Assembly: GCF_030296555.1 (NCBI RefSeq)
Contig: NZ_AP027728.1
Location: forward strand, 1,860,001-1,924,000
Length of the DNA stretch: 64,000 nt
Direction of reading: 5' to 3'
Source of the DNA: Microbacterium suwonense
Lineage (GTDB): Bacteria > Actinomycetota > Actinomycetes > Actinomycetales > Microbacteriaceae
Each line of letters opens with the position of its first letter. Within the stretch, counting starts at the first letter, position 1. A model generated the notes under the pieces. It searched no databases and had not been told where the DNA came from. It saw only the letters and a list, made by a program, of their open reading frames with translations. Shown here piece by piece: positions 1 through 9,773 of the stretch. A program made the position numbers and the translations under genes.

Positions 1-63
1 CGCAGTGCTGAGCTGCACGACCACAGTGCCCAGGCGGCGACTAGTGGATTCTGCGAGGCTCCA

Positions 64-1299
64 CTACTTCTTCTCCTCGGCGAGCAAGTTGGCCAATAGC
101 TCATCCCAATCAACATCAGGATCTGGAGCGAACAACTCACTCACGTAGTCCTCGGGGATGAGGTTCCCGGCGATGCCCGACAAGAGAGCGTACGGCGGCA
201 GTAGCGGGTCACGGAACCTGTAACGGAAGTTGCGTTCCACGCCGATGCGTTGCAGCACCGAACCACGCTCGATCGACATGAATGCGTTCAGGTGCCGCGC
301 GAACGCAGGAATCTCGTACCTGCGGCCCATGATCCTGGACAAGGGTTCACGGACAGCGCCCGCGGTGAAATACCCAAGCCCGTCCTTCGGAGTGAGTGCG
401 CATGCCACCAGCACCTGAGCGTAGAGACTGTCGGACCGCGAGCTTTGGACTGCGCCCGAGTATGCCGCCATGCTCATGTGGCTGTCCAGAACGTCCGCAA
501 CTGCCGCATCCACATGCGTGAGCGACACCGTCGATTCATCCAGATCGATCGCTCGATGTCCCGCCTTGAGTGCGAGGAGGTGCGCATAGGTGGGCAAGCC
601 CTCAGCGATCTTGGTTACTCGGATCAGCGCGTCATCTTCTATGTTCATACCCACCTCGCGAAAACCGCGGTCGACGATGGACATGATTTCCAGTCGGCTC
701 ATTCGGGGCATCTGTACTTCTTCGACAGCCCGTTTCACTGACTCGTGTTCACCAACGAGCGCTTCGATAGAGTCCGACACACCGACGATGACGAGTTTGG
801 TCTGCACGACATGGTCGGACAGCGTCTTAAGCGTGTCTGCCATTGCCGAGAGTGTCTCATCGTCGTCGATCCGGTCGTACTCATCGAACACGATCACCAT
901 CGATGGAGTTAGTCCCGACAGGGCGATGCGAATGTCATCGGGGTTCGGAGCACCGTAGGACCATTCCTCAGGGATCTCCAGATCGAGTGCTTGGAATGCC
1001 CTCCGCCAAATGCTTCGGAACGTGTCGCCCGCATTGCACGTAATTCGCTTCGCGAACTCTCTTCGACCCGACCCCACGGGCACGAGAAGTTCGGAAAGGA
1101 TATTGGCCAAGGACGTCTTCCCGACTCCCCGTTCGCCATACAAAATGACGTGACGCCCGGGCTCAGAAACTGCGGTGACCACGTCCGTTATCTGCTGAAA
1201 CCTGCCTGAGAACGCGTCACGGCGACTTACGGGCGCAGCGGGGGTGAACGTGCGCGATAACGCCATCTTGCGGTCAAGCTTGGCCTGAAAGTCGGTCAT
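64..1299 (-). CDS. Cdc6/ORC-like AAA ATPase of the element
   Basis: Predicted ATPase of 411 residues. A Walker A motif (GERGVGKT) is at about residues 55-62 and a Walker B (VIVFDEYD) at about 135-142. A helical, probably winged-helix C-terminal half follows, the layout of Cdc6/ORC-like ATPases found on actinobacterial integrative elements. I chose the ATG at 1299 rather than the upstream end of the frame because the first 52 codons are cysteine- and histidine-rich and do not look like protein. No clear ribosome binding site precedes it. It is the leftmost gene seen and is transcribed with the traA group. A role in element maintenance or DNA handling is inference. Confidence 0.72.
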   Translation of the reverse strand: MTDFQAKLDRKMALSRTFTPAAPVSRRDAFSGRFQQITDVVTAVSEPGRHVILYGERGVGKTSLANILSELLVPVGSGRREFAKRITCNAGDTFRSIWRRAFQALDLEIPEEWSYGAPNPDDIRIALSGLTPSMVIVFDEYDRIDDDETLSAMADTLKTLSDHVVQTKLVIVGVSDSIEALVGEHESVKRAVEEVQMPRMSRLEIMSIVDRGFREVGMNIEDDALIRVTKIAEGLPTYAHLLALKAGHRAIDLDESTVSLTHVDAAVADVLDSHMSMAAYSGAVQSSRSDSLYAQVLVACALTPKDGLGYFTAGAVREPLSRIMGRRYEIPAFARHLNAFMSIERGSVLQRIGVERNFRYRFRDPLLPPYALLSGIAGNLIPEDYVSELFAPDPDVDWDELLANLLAEEKK

Positions 1300-1487
1300 G
1301 CAATGACTATATGCGAACGCTGTAGAAAACTCATACACGAGGCCACCACGCTGTCCGCACGCGAATGACGTCTTCACGCTATCGTGCGCACACGCGTGCG
1401 TCGGGCGGTGCGAATCTCGCATGTACTCGATCAGGAGAACGGCGCGAGTGGCCAAAAACCCAGTCCTGCTACGACGCGTAGATGCCG

Positions 1488-2714
1488 TTATCGGAGCCAG
1501 CTACCCATGTCGGGTCCGGTCGCTGCAACTTGGTGTGGAGATGCCGCATCCCAGCCGGTATTGCGTCGTTTGGCGATATCTTCCGCTCGCGTGACGATGC
1601 GGTGACGCATCGCGTTGAGGCGCTGGTTGACGATTCGTGTAACCTCGTCGTCCAGGCGAGACTTCACCTCCTGCTCAACTTCATACGGAGGCAGACCCCG
1701 TAGCTCCCGCGCAATCGAGTCAAGTCGAATCTCCTCTCGGAGCCGCGCCTCGTTGCGCTGCCGGTGGTGCTCGTATATCTGCGGGCGCTCGGCGCGAATC
1801 TTGTCGACAAGTCTGTCGTGTGACTCCTTCAGCGCTTGCAGATCTCGCGCACGACGCCACCGAATCACCTCCGGGGGCACGTCGCCGCTTACGCGCCAAG
1901 CGCTGGGGTCACGCTCGAGTGGCATCACCTGATCTCTCAGCACAACTCGCCTGCGTATTGCGACCGCTTTGGGGACGTCGAGTCCGAACCCATCCACCGC
2001 CTCCGCTGCAATCGCGCCCCGCTCAGCCACGCTGCGGCGCCGAGCAAAGTACTCGTCTGCCGCGGCGTCATGTGCCCGTCGTTCCTCCGCATAGAGCCGA
2101 TGAATCCGGCTCGGTGGCAAACCCAGCGCCTTGAGCCGGCGACGCCGGCGCTGATCTTCGCGACCCCGGGCACGCTGCTCCTCGAGGTTCTTCTCGTACC
2201 ATTCCCTGTGCTGGTTAGGGTTTCTCTTTCGCCGAGCAGCGGCCGCCTCCCGTTGACGCTCGCGTATCGCGTCGGCGTTCGCGTCCCGGTGACGCTGCGC
2301 GTATTCCCGGCCGCTGCGTCGAGCACGCTCAGGATGCCCGTCCTTGTATCGCCTTTGATACTCACGAACCTTGTCAGGATGCTCCTCCCGGAACCGGCGC
2401 CCACGCTCGAGAGCAACCTCGCGGTTCTCGGCGTACCACTCCCGCGCATGAGCGTTCTTCTTCAACCGTTGCCGACGGCGGTGGGCCTGTCGCTTTGCGG
2501 ATTCTCGGTTCAGCTCACGGGACCGTTCGATGTTGCGTTCACGCCACGCGCGGTGCGCCGCAGCACGCTCTTCGGCATGCGCCTCGCGGTAACGTCGACG
2601 CCCTTCTGCTGCGGCCTCGGGATGCGCCTGTCTCCAGCTTTGACGAAGATTCGGCTCGGAGGCCTCTTGCTCGTCCCCTGTCGGGCACATGCGCTCACTC
2701 CGTGGACTCGGCAC
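1488..2714 (-). CDS. Highly basic coiled-coil repeat protein downstream of traA
   Basis: Not recognised as a named family. The 408-residue product is extremely rich in Arg, Glu and Lys. Its first 200 residues are degenerate repeats of about 12-15 residues built on the pattern W/Y-x-E/R-N-x-E followed by HPE-K-x-R-E-Y, predicted to form long charged helices. The C-terminal part (about 230-390) is also helical but less repetitive. It overlaps the preceding small gene by 20 bases and so belongs to the traA transcription unit. Similar repeats occur in phage and element proteins that bind nucleic acid, so an accessory role in DNA transfer is possible but unproven. Confidence 0.6.
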   Translation of the reverse strand: MPSPRSERMCPTGDEQEASEPNLRQSWRQAHPEAAAEGRRRYREAHAEERAAAHRAWRERNIERSRELNRESAKRQAHRRRQRLKKNAHAREWYAENREVALERGRRFREEHPDKVREYQRRYKDGHPERARRSGREYAQRHRDANADAIRERQREAAAARRKRNPNQHREWYEKNLEEQRARGREDQRRRRRLKALGLPPSRIHRLYAEERRAHDAAADEYFARRRSVAERGAIAAEAVDGFGLDVPKAVAIRRRVVLRDQVMPLERDPSAWRVSGDVPPEVIRWRRARDLQALKESHDRLVDKIRAERPQIYEHHRQRNEARLREEIRLDSIARELRGLPPYEVEQEVKSRLDDEVTRIVNQRLNAMRHRIVTRAEDIAKRRNTGWDAASPHQVAATGPDMGSWLR

Positions 2715-2955
2715 CCGCCACAGTGCCGTAGACGAACGCGGTCAGAGCTTCACGGTGACCGGTGGGGTCGACCACTGTGCGCCCGATCAGCTCACGGAGT
2801 TCGGAACTCACTTCCTCCACCGCGAGGTCGTCGAGGCACCAGTCGATGTCCTCTTTGAGTTGGTACTCCGGGGAGTCGGCTGGCAACGCCGGGTAGTACA
2901 TGATCGCGATCGTTCCGACCCGCTGGAGCAGCGCGTCTGCATCGTCGAGTTTCAT
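2695..2955 (-). CDS. Small acidic hypothetical protein coupled to traA
   Basis: Eighty-six residues, acidic, with no membrane segment or signal peptide. The start codon overlaps the traA stop codon in the ATGA arrangement at 2952-2955, so translation is probably coupled to the relaxase. The 3' end overlaps the next gene by 20 bases. I do not recognise the family. The tight coupling suggests a helper or regulator of the relaxase, but nothing in the sequence proves this. Confidence 0.6.
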   Translation of the reverse strand: MKLDDADALLQRVGTIAIMYYPALPADSPEYQLKEDIDWCLDDLAVEEVSSELRELIGRTVVDPTGHREALTAFVYGTVAGAESTE

Positions 2956-5948
2956 TGGATTCCTCCTTGTTGGGATGCGGGAGCGGTGGTGACCAGCTCC
3001 CGGTGATGGGTTCGGGTGTCGGTGGGCTCGGCGTCATCGGTCAGGTAGTGCGCCAGGTCACGAGCTTCGATCTCCTCGGCCGTGTTCAGTCGTTCCTGCA
3101 GGCGCGCGCGCGTTGCGCTGTCGAGGCTGGTGTAGGCGCGAGGAGCAGGTTTTCGCCCCCGACCGTGGGCTTGAGCCTCGCTGCCTGCATCTTCCGCCTC
3201 GGCATGGAGCAGCGCGGTTCGAGCGCCGTGCATCCATTGCGTGAGTTCCAACGCGTCCGGCGGGACAGAGGTCTCATCCCGCGCGGAACGGCGCAGATCT
3301 CGGTTCGCCGCAACGACGGCATCCGCGAGGTCCGGTTCCGGCAAGCCGCGCATCATCTCGTTGGCCAGCTCTTCCCGAGCCGCGGCCTCGGAGTGCGCGA
3401 CGACGACGACTTCATTGTGTCGTCGCCCGCGAGTGAGCCCGACATACAGGCCGGAGGCGTCAACATCCGGCCCCACGAGCGACGTATCGGTCGTCTCACC
3501 CTGGATGCCATGCACGGTCGTGGCATAGGCCAGGTGGACGTAGTCCGCGGCGTACTCGAGCGAGACGACTCGGATGTCGGCCGCGTCGTCGATCCGCTGC
3601 AGTTCAAGTACGGTCGGCCCGATCCGGGTGACCTGCCACGTCGCACGATTCTCGACTCCGGCCGCGCGGTCGTTACGACGGGTCTGGACGATGTCCCCTT
3701 CAAGGATGCGCTGCTCCTCCGCACCGATCGCGATCCGCCGCGTGCTGATCTGTTCCCGTGCGACGCGCTCCTGCTGGATGGCGTCATTGAGGTATGCCGC
3801 CTCCTCGTTCGTCGCTGTGACGATGGCGACGGACCTACCACGCCCGTGATGCTCGAAGTAGCCCCGGACGAGCGCGCTCCGCGCACCGTCGAGATCAGCC
3901 ACTCGCCGGACGTGGCCCTGCTGCTGAAGCGCTGCGGCGGTCTCCACTGCATCGAAGATCGTCTCCGCGGAACGGAGCCGCAACGTGAGAGCCGCGTACT
4001 CGGGGTCGTCGAAGCGATGCATCCCTGTCAGCTCCACATGTTGGCCGGCACGTCGCTGCGCAAGCGCCATCGCTCCCGCGTGACCCACGGGACTTGCTTG
4101 GAGCGGATCCCCGACCAGAGCGATACCAGCGCCGGTCTCGATCGCCACCTGGGCCAGGGCGTCGGCAGCGTTGAGGTCAAGCATCCCGGCCTCGTCCACG
4201 ACGATTCGGGCCTGCGCATCGAGAGGGTACTGTCGCGGCCCCCGGTAGATCCGGCCGGTCGATGGGTCTGTTTGGCCAGGGCGCAGCCGCCACCAGACGT
4301 CGGCGCCGGCATCGTCCTTGCCCCACTTCCAGCCATGGTCAGCGAGGAGGGCATGGATGCTCGTTCCATGCGCTCCGATCTCGCGGCTCGCGACCGCGGC
4401 CGCCTTTCGCGTCGGGGCAACAATCATCAAGCGCCTCCCCTGCACTTCGAGCGCGGCCCGCGCCGCCCGCAGCATCGTCGTCTTACCAGTACCCGCCGGC
4501 CCGGTGACAGTCACGAGCCGACCAGCATCGGCGACCGTCCTGGCCGCGGCGCGTTGTGACGGGTCCAATCCGCCCTCCGCGATCACCTGCTTCGCAACAG
4601 CGTCGATGGGCGTTTCCCGCGAGGGTTCGTCGCTCAGGTTGCTGAGCCTGGCGCCCAGATCGGACTTGAGCTGCGCGAACGCGTGTGTCACGAGAGCCTT
4701 CACATGCTGCGGCTTGTCAAGATCGTCTGGGATCAGGTCTCTCGTGTGAGCCAGGGCGCGCGCGGTGATGTCGTCGATGACGTGCTGCAGGTGATCGCGG
4801 TCGGCGACTATGCCCGAGGATGCCACGGCTCGCGCAGCACCGGCACGGATGTCAAGCACGCTGAAGCGACCGTTGCTCGCCCGGGACCGATCGTCAGCAT
4901 CGACTACAGCGCGCCGGGCGAGCAAGTCACGATCGACCCACTCGATACCGCGGCCGGACGGGACCACGGGTGACCGCGGCGTGAGCACAGTGGTGTCGAG
5001 CTGAAGGAGCTCCTGCTTCGTCAGCTCGGACCACTCGTCCTCGTTCACCATGCTCGGCTTGTCTGGGCGGTTGATCGCCCACGCGCGGCGGTCGATCATC
5101 TGAACGACGTCCGGGCTGGGGGTCTCCCCAGGATGGTCCGTCTTCCATTCTTCGAGCAGCACCGCTCTGTTCGCTTCGATCTGGTTCGAGCGACGAGACA
5201 CCGACCGCACGAGGTGCGCGAACTGCGCGATCTCACCGTCCGCATCCAACGTGAAGCCGTGGGCGGCCAACGCCGCCCGCCACTCCGGGTCGGTTCGCGC
5301 GGCGAGCTCCCCCTCAGCATTGACGAGGTTCTGCACGCGCATGGCGACGCGCGAGTCGACATTGGACCACTTTCCATCCACCCCGCACACCCGCACGTTC
5401 AACCACAGATGCCGATGAATATGAGGATCCAGCGCACGAGACCGCCGATGCTGCAACTCGACGACCTCAAGGCGCGCCAGACGTTCGCGGATCCGGCCGC
5501 CCGCACCACGTCGAGCATTCAGCTCGCGCTCCCATGTCGTGACGATTCGATCGCGCAGCCGATCCTGCAACGACTCAAACGCGCGGCCAAGCTCCGGATG
5601 CAGCAGCGCAGCGATGCTGAAGGACTTCGACGCGTTGATCGTGCTGTCCAGGATCAGGTCCGAGGCCGGCGAGGCGAGCTCGCGCCCTCGCAGCTCCCCG
5701 GTATCCGGGTCGCGCCCGTCCACCCACTTCGTGAGCTGTTCCGCGTCCAGCTCGTCATCGGTGATCCTCCCGGATTCGATGACGAACCGGGTCACGGTTG
5801 CGCCGTTGATCTGGCTGTACGCACCCAGAGCGTCGACGCCGACCGCTCGAAGATGCGAGTCGCAAGATCCACGGAACGCGTACGCCATCGCCTGCCGAAC
5901 TCCCTGTGAGCCCGCACCCCGTTTCCAGCGCTCGAGTCCTCCACGCAC
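2952..5948 (-). CDS. traA: TraA-type (MobF) conjugative relaxase-helicase
   Basis: Predicted to nick and unwind element DNA for conjugative transfer. The N-terminal 300 residues form a TrwC/TraA relaxase domain with the metal-binding cluster H176-x-H178-x-H180 (DPHIHRHLW). The C-terminal two thirds are a RecD-like superfamily 1 helicase: Walker A GPAGTGKTT near residue 485, a VVDEAGML Walker B, and late motifs HGIQGET and GLTRGRRHNE. The length of 998 residues fits actinobacterial TraA proteins. ATG at 5948 is the longest start; ATG at 5888 (MAYAFRGSC) is an equally good alternative. The gene leads an operon with the next two small genes. No coupling protein or mating channel is visible, so transfer functions may lie left of the window or come from another element. 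Confidence 0.88.
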   Translation of the reverse strand: MRGGLERWKRGAGSQGVRQAMAYAFRGSCDSHLRAVGVDALGAYSQINGATVTRFVIESGRITDDELDAEQLTKWVDGRDPDTGELRGRELASPASDLILDSTINASKSFSIAALLHPELGRAFESLQDRLRDRIVTTWERELNARRGAGGRIRERLARLEVVELQHRRSRALDPHIHRHLWLNVRVCGVDGKWSNVDSRVAMRVQNLVNAEGELAARTDPEWRAALAAHGFTLDADGEIAQFAHLVRSVSRRSNQIEANRAVLLEEWKTDHPGETPSPDVVQMIDRRAWAINRPDKPSMVNEDEWSELTKQELLQLDTTVLTPRSPVVPSGRGIEWVDRDLLARRAVVDADDRSRASNGRFSVLDIRAGAARAVASSGIVADRDHLQHVIDDITARALAHTRDLIPDDLDKPQHVKALVTHAFAQLKSDLGARLSNLSDEPSRETPIDAVAKQVIAEGGLDPSQRAAARTVADAGRLVTVTGPAGTGKTTMLRAARAALEVQGRRLMIVAPTRKAAAVASREIGAHGTSIHALLADHGWKWGKDDAGADVWWRLRPGQTDPSTGRIYRGPRQYPLDAQARIVVDEAGMLDLNAADALAQVAIETGAGIALVGDPLQASPVGHAGAMALAQRRAGQHVELTGMHRFDDPEYAALTLRLRSAETIFDAVETAAALQQQGHVRRVADLDGARSALVRGYFEHHGRGRSVAIVTATNEEAAYLNDAIQQERVAREQISTRRIAIGAEEQRILEGDIVQTRRNDRAAGVENRATWQVTRIGPTVLELQRIDDAADIRVVSLEYAADYVHLAYATTVHGIQGETTDTSLVGPDVDASGLYVGLTRGRRHNEVVVVAHSEAAAREELANEMMRGLPEPDLADAVVAANRDLRRSARDETSVPPDALELTQWMHGARTALLHAEAEDAGSEAQAHGRGRKPAPRAYTSLDSATRARLQERLNTAEEIEARDLAHYLTDDAEPTDTRTHHRELVTTAPASQQGGIQ

Positions 5949-6243
5949 ACCATCAGAATACGTCGAAGTTGCCTATCTCGCCAGAGTATTCACAGAAAGT
6001 GCCTGCGTGCATCGCACTATTCGCTTGTCTCATCAGTGGCGCTTCAGGGGGTCGTTCCAGCGCGCTTCTCGGGGTTCGCAAGACGCGCGTTCATCGGGCA
6101 TGTTCGCGCACGGGTCTTGAGTGCATCGGTAGTCGGCGCGGTCGGCTAACATGTCGCGATCGCAGGACCCGCTGACTAGCGACCGCGGCCGCCCGCTCAC
6201 CGACCGGCATGCGTTTGCTCGTACCGGTAGCCAGCCATTGGCT
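5949..6243. other. Gap upstream of traA, candidate oriT region
   Basis: There is no credible gene in these 295 bases. They separate traA from the defence operon and hold several short inverted repeats, for example GCGCGC paired with CGCGCG at about 6058-6092. Relaxases of this type usually have their nick site close to their gene, so this is the most likely place for an oriT in the window. No specific nick motif was recognised. Confidence 0.3.
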
Positions 6244-6504
6244 TCACACCCATTCCGGGTGTTCATGCTCCCGTCGTTTCACGGCAGCCCGTCGGGCGGC
6301 GGCGGCTGCCGAGTCGGGGCCTCTTGTTGCGGTGACGATGGCCGAGGACTGAGGACCGCGCTGAGCGAGCTCGTCGAGAACCGCGTCGATCATCTGCCGA
6401 TCCATGGCAAGCTCCAGAGTCCACTCCGGGCCGGAACTCATCAATTCGCCTTCAAGGAAGTTCCCTGCAACGAGTTTGAGCGCGGCGGCTGCGGGCGCCT
6501 GCAT
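6244..6504 (-). CDS. Small hypothetical protein of the defence operon
   Basis: Eighty-six residues from the ATG at 6504. An upstream GTG at 6519 is possible, but it overlaps the best ribosome binding site (AAGGTGGAG). The product has an alanine-rich N-terminus and a helical middle containing the stretch DRQMIDAVLDELAQRG. It lies 60 bases downstream of the methyltransferase gene and reads in the same direction, so it is probably the last gene of the helicase-methyltransferase operon. No family was recognised. A specificity, regulatory or immunity role would be guesswork. Confidence 0.5.
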   Translation of the reverse strand: MQAPAAAALKLVAGNFLEGELMSSGPEWTLELAMDRQMIDAVLDELAQRGPQSSAIVTATRGPDSAAAAARRAAVKRREHEHPEWV

Positions 6505-6563
6505 AACGACGCGCTCCACCTTGCACGCATGACGAGCTGTGGCAGGTGACTGCCCCGGCCCCG

Positions 6564-9500
6564 TTACCCGCCGCTGGACGCATCCGCGAAAGGGTCGTAG
6601 CGAAGTACGCCGGGACGGTCACCGGTCGGTTTGTAGGCACACGCGTACGCGAGTTCCAGGTCGGCTAGTTCGCCGACGTAGCCGAACTCAGCGGCAAGCG
6701 CGTGGTCGACTCGGTCGGTGATGTTCCGCATCTCTGAGAGGACGACGTTGCCCATGAACTTGCCGGCGTAGGGAGTGAACGCTAGGTGATTCGGGTAGTC
6801 CTCGACCAACGCCCTGGCTGCCGCGACGAGCTCGTTCTGAGTCTCGACCGTGAGTCTGCCTGGGTCGACGGGCGTGTTCTTCAGGACGCCGCTGGTGACG
6901 TTGAAGTCGTCGCCGGTGGCCCACCACCAGACGAACGCCAGCTTCGACGACAGAACCGCGAGAGTAAGAAGCGCAGAACGCTCATCTTCGACCCAGATTC
7001 GTTTGATGTTGGACTGGGCAACCGGCTGCCCATCTCGGGTGTACGCCGGCGGGTCCTCGAGGAATACCGACAGCCAGTACAACGTCGCGCCTTTGAACCC
7101 AATCGACGCATTCCGTGCCCGGGCCCGCTCCTGCGCGGCCAGTGCGCCAGAGCGTCCGTCGGCGAGCTTCCCGAGCAATGTGCCGAAGCCCTCGCTCGGC
7201 AGTCGAACCCACCCATGGCGTGACTCGACGGCGGGTGGCAGTTCTGTGTAGCGAAGGGTCTCGAACAGGGCAGGCCGGAAGGCTTCATACCAGCGGTGAG
7301 TCTTGGTGACCGAGACCGACTTACGGGTGCCTGAGACGCTTCCGACGAGAATCGTCGACCGAACGCCCAGGCCCGCATCGAAGAGAGCGGCGGGATTGCG
7401 GGAGAAGTTGCTCACCCAGAGGGTGGCGAAGCGTTCCTTCAGCACCTTCCGCAACAAGCCGAACTCGTCTCCGAACGTGCATGAAATCGGCACGATGAGC
7501 GACAGTCGGCCGTGCTCGTTCACAATCTGAGCTGCACGCTCGGTGCAGGGCGCGTAGATGTCAGGGAGGCGGTCGGTCTGGAACCCACTGAAGCTGTAAT
7601 CCGTGACATCCGTGAGTGGAACGTAGGGAGGGTTTCCACACACAGCGTCGAAGCCGCCACGGTCGAACACCTCTGGGAACTCGATGAACCAGTGGAACGG
7701 GTGATGCGAAGAGACCCAGCCTTCGAACGACTCCGCTCGCTCGCGCGCCGCGTAGTACTGCCGGTTGACCGCCTCGCGCTCCTGGTCGAGGAGTTCATGA
7801 AGGTCAGTCCGCATCTGACGCAGGTCCTGGTCAGGGTCCTCGTCCTCCTGCGCATCCCGATACAGCGCGAAGGCTTCGGCAATCCTCCGCGCCGAGTCCG
7901 CGACCGAGCTTGCGGTCAGCCCGCCAATGAGGTCGGTGCTTGTTGTCGCCTCAATCTCATCTGCCGAGAGTGCACCCACGAGGATGTTGCCGGGCTTGAT
8001 GTTGAAGTCGAGGTCCGGCAGCGGTTCGAGCTTGTTCTTCTCGTCAATGGCCGACACCAGCTTGAGGAACAGTCGGAGTCGAGCAACCTCCACCGCCTCC
8101 TTCATGATGTCGACGCCGTACAGATTGTTGAGGCTCGCGTGCTTCAGAAGGAAGTACTCGGTGTTCGGATGGGAGTCCACGTCCGCCAGCAACTTCGTAA
8201 GCGCTGCGTGGTCGCTTGAGTCCACGGACTGCGCCGCCTCGAGCACTGCGCTGTATAGCGGGAGCAACACCTTCAACGCGGCGAAGAGGAAGGCACCTGA
8301 GCCGCAAGTCGGGTCCACGATTCGAAGTGAGGTCAGCGTTTCCCACATCGCGTGGATGGTGTCCGGGTCTCGTGTCGTGTCGATGACGTCGACGAGCAAA
8401 GTCTCCAGGTCGATGTTTGCGGAGACAGCGGCGTCTACCGAGTCAATCTCGCCTGACGCGAGCTGCTGGCGGAGCGCGCCGTGTTGCTGCCGTCGGTAGT
8501 CCGCTTCCCACCAGCGCTCACCGGCGAGACCGACGTCATCGGTTGCTACGCCCGCCCAGGCCGGACGAGAGACCAGCGAACGTTCCCCCTCAACGGCCGG
8601 AGGAAAGCTCGTCGTCGTACCGTAGGCGAGGCCATCCCAGATGTACCGGTCAGGGTTGTTTGCCAGCGCCGCCCAGAGTTCCAGCCCGTGGTTCCGGAAG
8701 CGCTCCATGACGACAGGGAGCACCGTGGAGGACGTCATGAAGTGCGTCACGTCCTCCTTCGTGTAGTACGCACCCATCTGCTTCTGGTTGATGAACTGCT
8801 CAAAGATGTAACCCAGAACGTCCGGGTTGATTTCGTTCTGGTTTGCGCCATCTCGGTCGTCGAGATGCCACTGATAGCGGTCGAAGAGGTCGAACACGTC
8901 CGCGAACGCGGCGTCCGGGATATCAATGTCGTAGTCACGCTCTAGCTCGTGCAACGAGAAGATTCCACCATTGATGTACCGAACGTCGCCGATGAGAGCC
9001 TTCGTCGTCGGGTCGTCGTACACAGGGTGCTTTTCGCCCAGGCCCTTGTGGAACAGCGGCACTAGGAAGTCGCGGTAGAAGCTGTAGAAATGGTTGCTTT
9101 CCGCGGACAGAATCTTCAAGCGGTCGAGGCGTGTCCGGAGGTAGTCCGTGTCTCCGTCCATGAATCCCTTGCGCTGCATGAAGTAGACGAACATGAGACG
9201 GTTCATCGTGGTGGCGGCGTACCAGTCGCGATTCGCCTCGTCGTCAATCCCGGATGTAGCTGCCGACAGCGCCTTCTGCTTCTCGATGAAGTCTCGATAG
9301 AAGCGTCGCGTGACTTGCTCGGCGTCGAAGGCTCGACGCATTTGCCGGAGCATTTCCAGCAAGCTCGGGTTGTCGTTGAGCCCGACTGAAATCATCTCCA
9401 AACGCTGGTCGAGCGCCGGGTTCACCGACCCAACCAAGTGCCGGTGGGTCACAAGACGTGGCTGGCCAGCTCCTTCTGCGTCGGAGGACTGGAGCCAACG

Positions 9501-9773
9501 CCACTCCTGGAGTCGTTCGTCGGCGAAGACGAGAAGGCGTTCGGTGGAGACCCGCTGAAGTTCTTTGTCGATGAGACGCTGTGTGCGGCGGTCCGGTACC
9601 TGGCGGCAGAGCCAGACGCGAAGTCCCGCGTAGCCCGCAACCTGCTCGAGTCGGTAAGTGACTCCCTCGACCTCGATGGTCAGCGACTCCTGGTCCGGTC
9701 GGTCCCAGAAGAGCACTTCGAGGAACAGGGTTCTCAGGTCGCCCGCGTTGACCAGGTCCATCCGCCGACTCAT
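6564..9773 (-). CDS. Eco57I-class adenine-specific DNA methyltransferase
   Basis: A 1069-residue class I DNA methyltransferase predicted to methylate adenine N6 using S-adenosylmethionine. The SAM-binding motif I is DPTCGSGAF near residue 486, and the catalytic motif IV is NPPYVPL near 713. Both fit the Eco57I/PglX-like group. A long N-terminal helical region precedes the catalytic domain, and a C-terminal third (about 800-1069) resembles target-recognition regions. The gene starts inside the stop codon of the upstream helicase gene (ATGA at 9770-9773), so the two are translationally coupled. Pairing with a nuclease-helicase suggests a restriction-modification-like defence system, with this enzyme protecting host DNA. 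Confidence 0.87.
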   Translation of the reverse strand: MSRRMDLVNAGDLRTLFLEVLFWDRPDQESLTIEVEGVTYRLEQVAGYAGLRVWLCRQVPDRRTQRLIDKELQRVSTERLLVFADERLQEWRWLQSSDAEGAGQPRLVTHRHLVGSVNPALDQRLEMISVGLNDNPSLLEMLRQMRRAFDAEQVTRRFYRDFIEKQKALSAATSGIDDEANRDWYAATTMNRLMFVYFMQRKGFMDGDTDYLRTRLDRLKILSAESNHFYSFYRDFLVPLFHKGLGEKHPVYDDPTTKALIGDVRYINGGIFSLHELERDYDIDIPDAAFADVFDLFDRYQWHLDDRDGANQNEINPDVLGYIFEQFINQKQMGAYYTKEDVTHFMTSSTVLPVVMERFRNHGLELWAALANNPDRYIWDGLAYGTTTSFPPAVEGERSLVSRPAWAGVATDDVGLAGERWWEADYRRQQHGALRQQLASGEIDSVDAAVSANIDLETLLVDVIDTTRDPDTIHAMWETLTSLRIVDPTCGSGAFLFAALKVLLPLYSAVLEAAQSVDSSDHAALTKLLADVDSHPNTEYFLLKHASLNNLYGVDIMKEAVEVARLRLFLKLVSAIDEKNKLEPLPDLDFNIKPGNILVGALSADEIEATTSTDLIGGLTASSVADSARRIAEAFALYRDAQEDEDPDQDLRQMRTDLHELLDQEREAVNRQYYAARERAESFEGWVSSHHPFHWFIEFPEVFDRGGFDAVCGNPPYVPLTDVTDYSFSGFQTDRLPDIYAPCTERAAQIVNEHGRLSLIVPISCTFGDEFGLLRKVLKERFATLWVSNFSRNPAALFDAGLGVRSTILVGSVSGTRKSVSVTKTHRWYEAFRPALFETLRYTELPPAVESRHGWVRLPSEGFGTLLGKLADGRSGALAAQERARARNASIGFKGATLYWLSVFLEDPPAYTRDGQPVAQSNIKRIWVEDERSALLTLAVLSSKLAFVWWWATGDDFNVTSGVLKNTPVDPGRLTVETQNELVAAARALVEDYPNHLAFTPYAGKFMGNVVLSEMRNITDRVDHALAAEFGYVGELADLELAYACAYKPTGDRPGVLRYDPFADASSGG

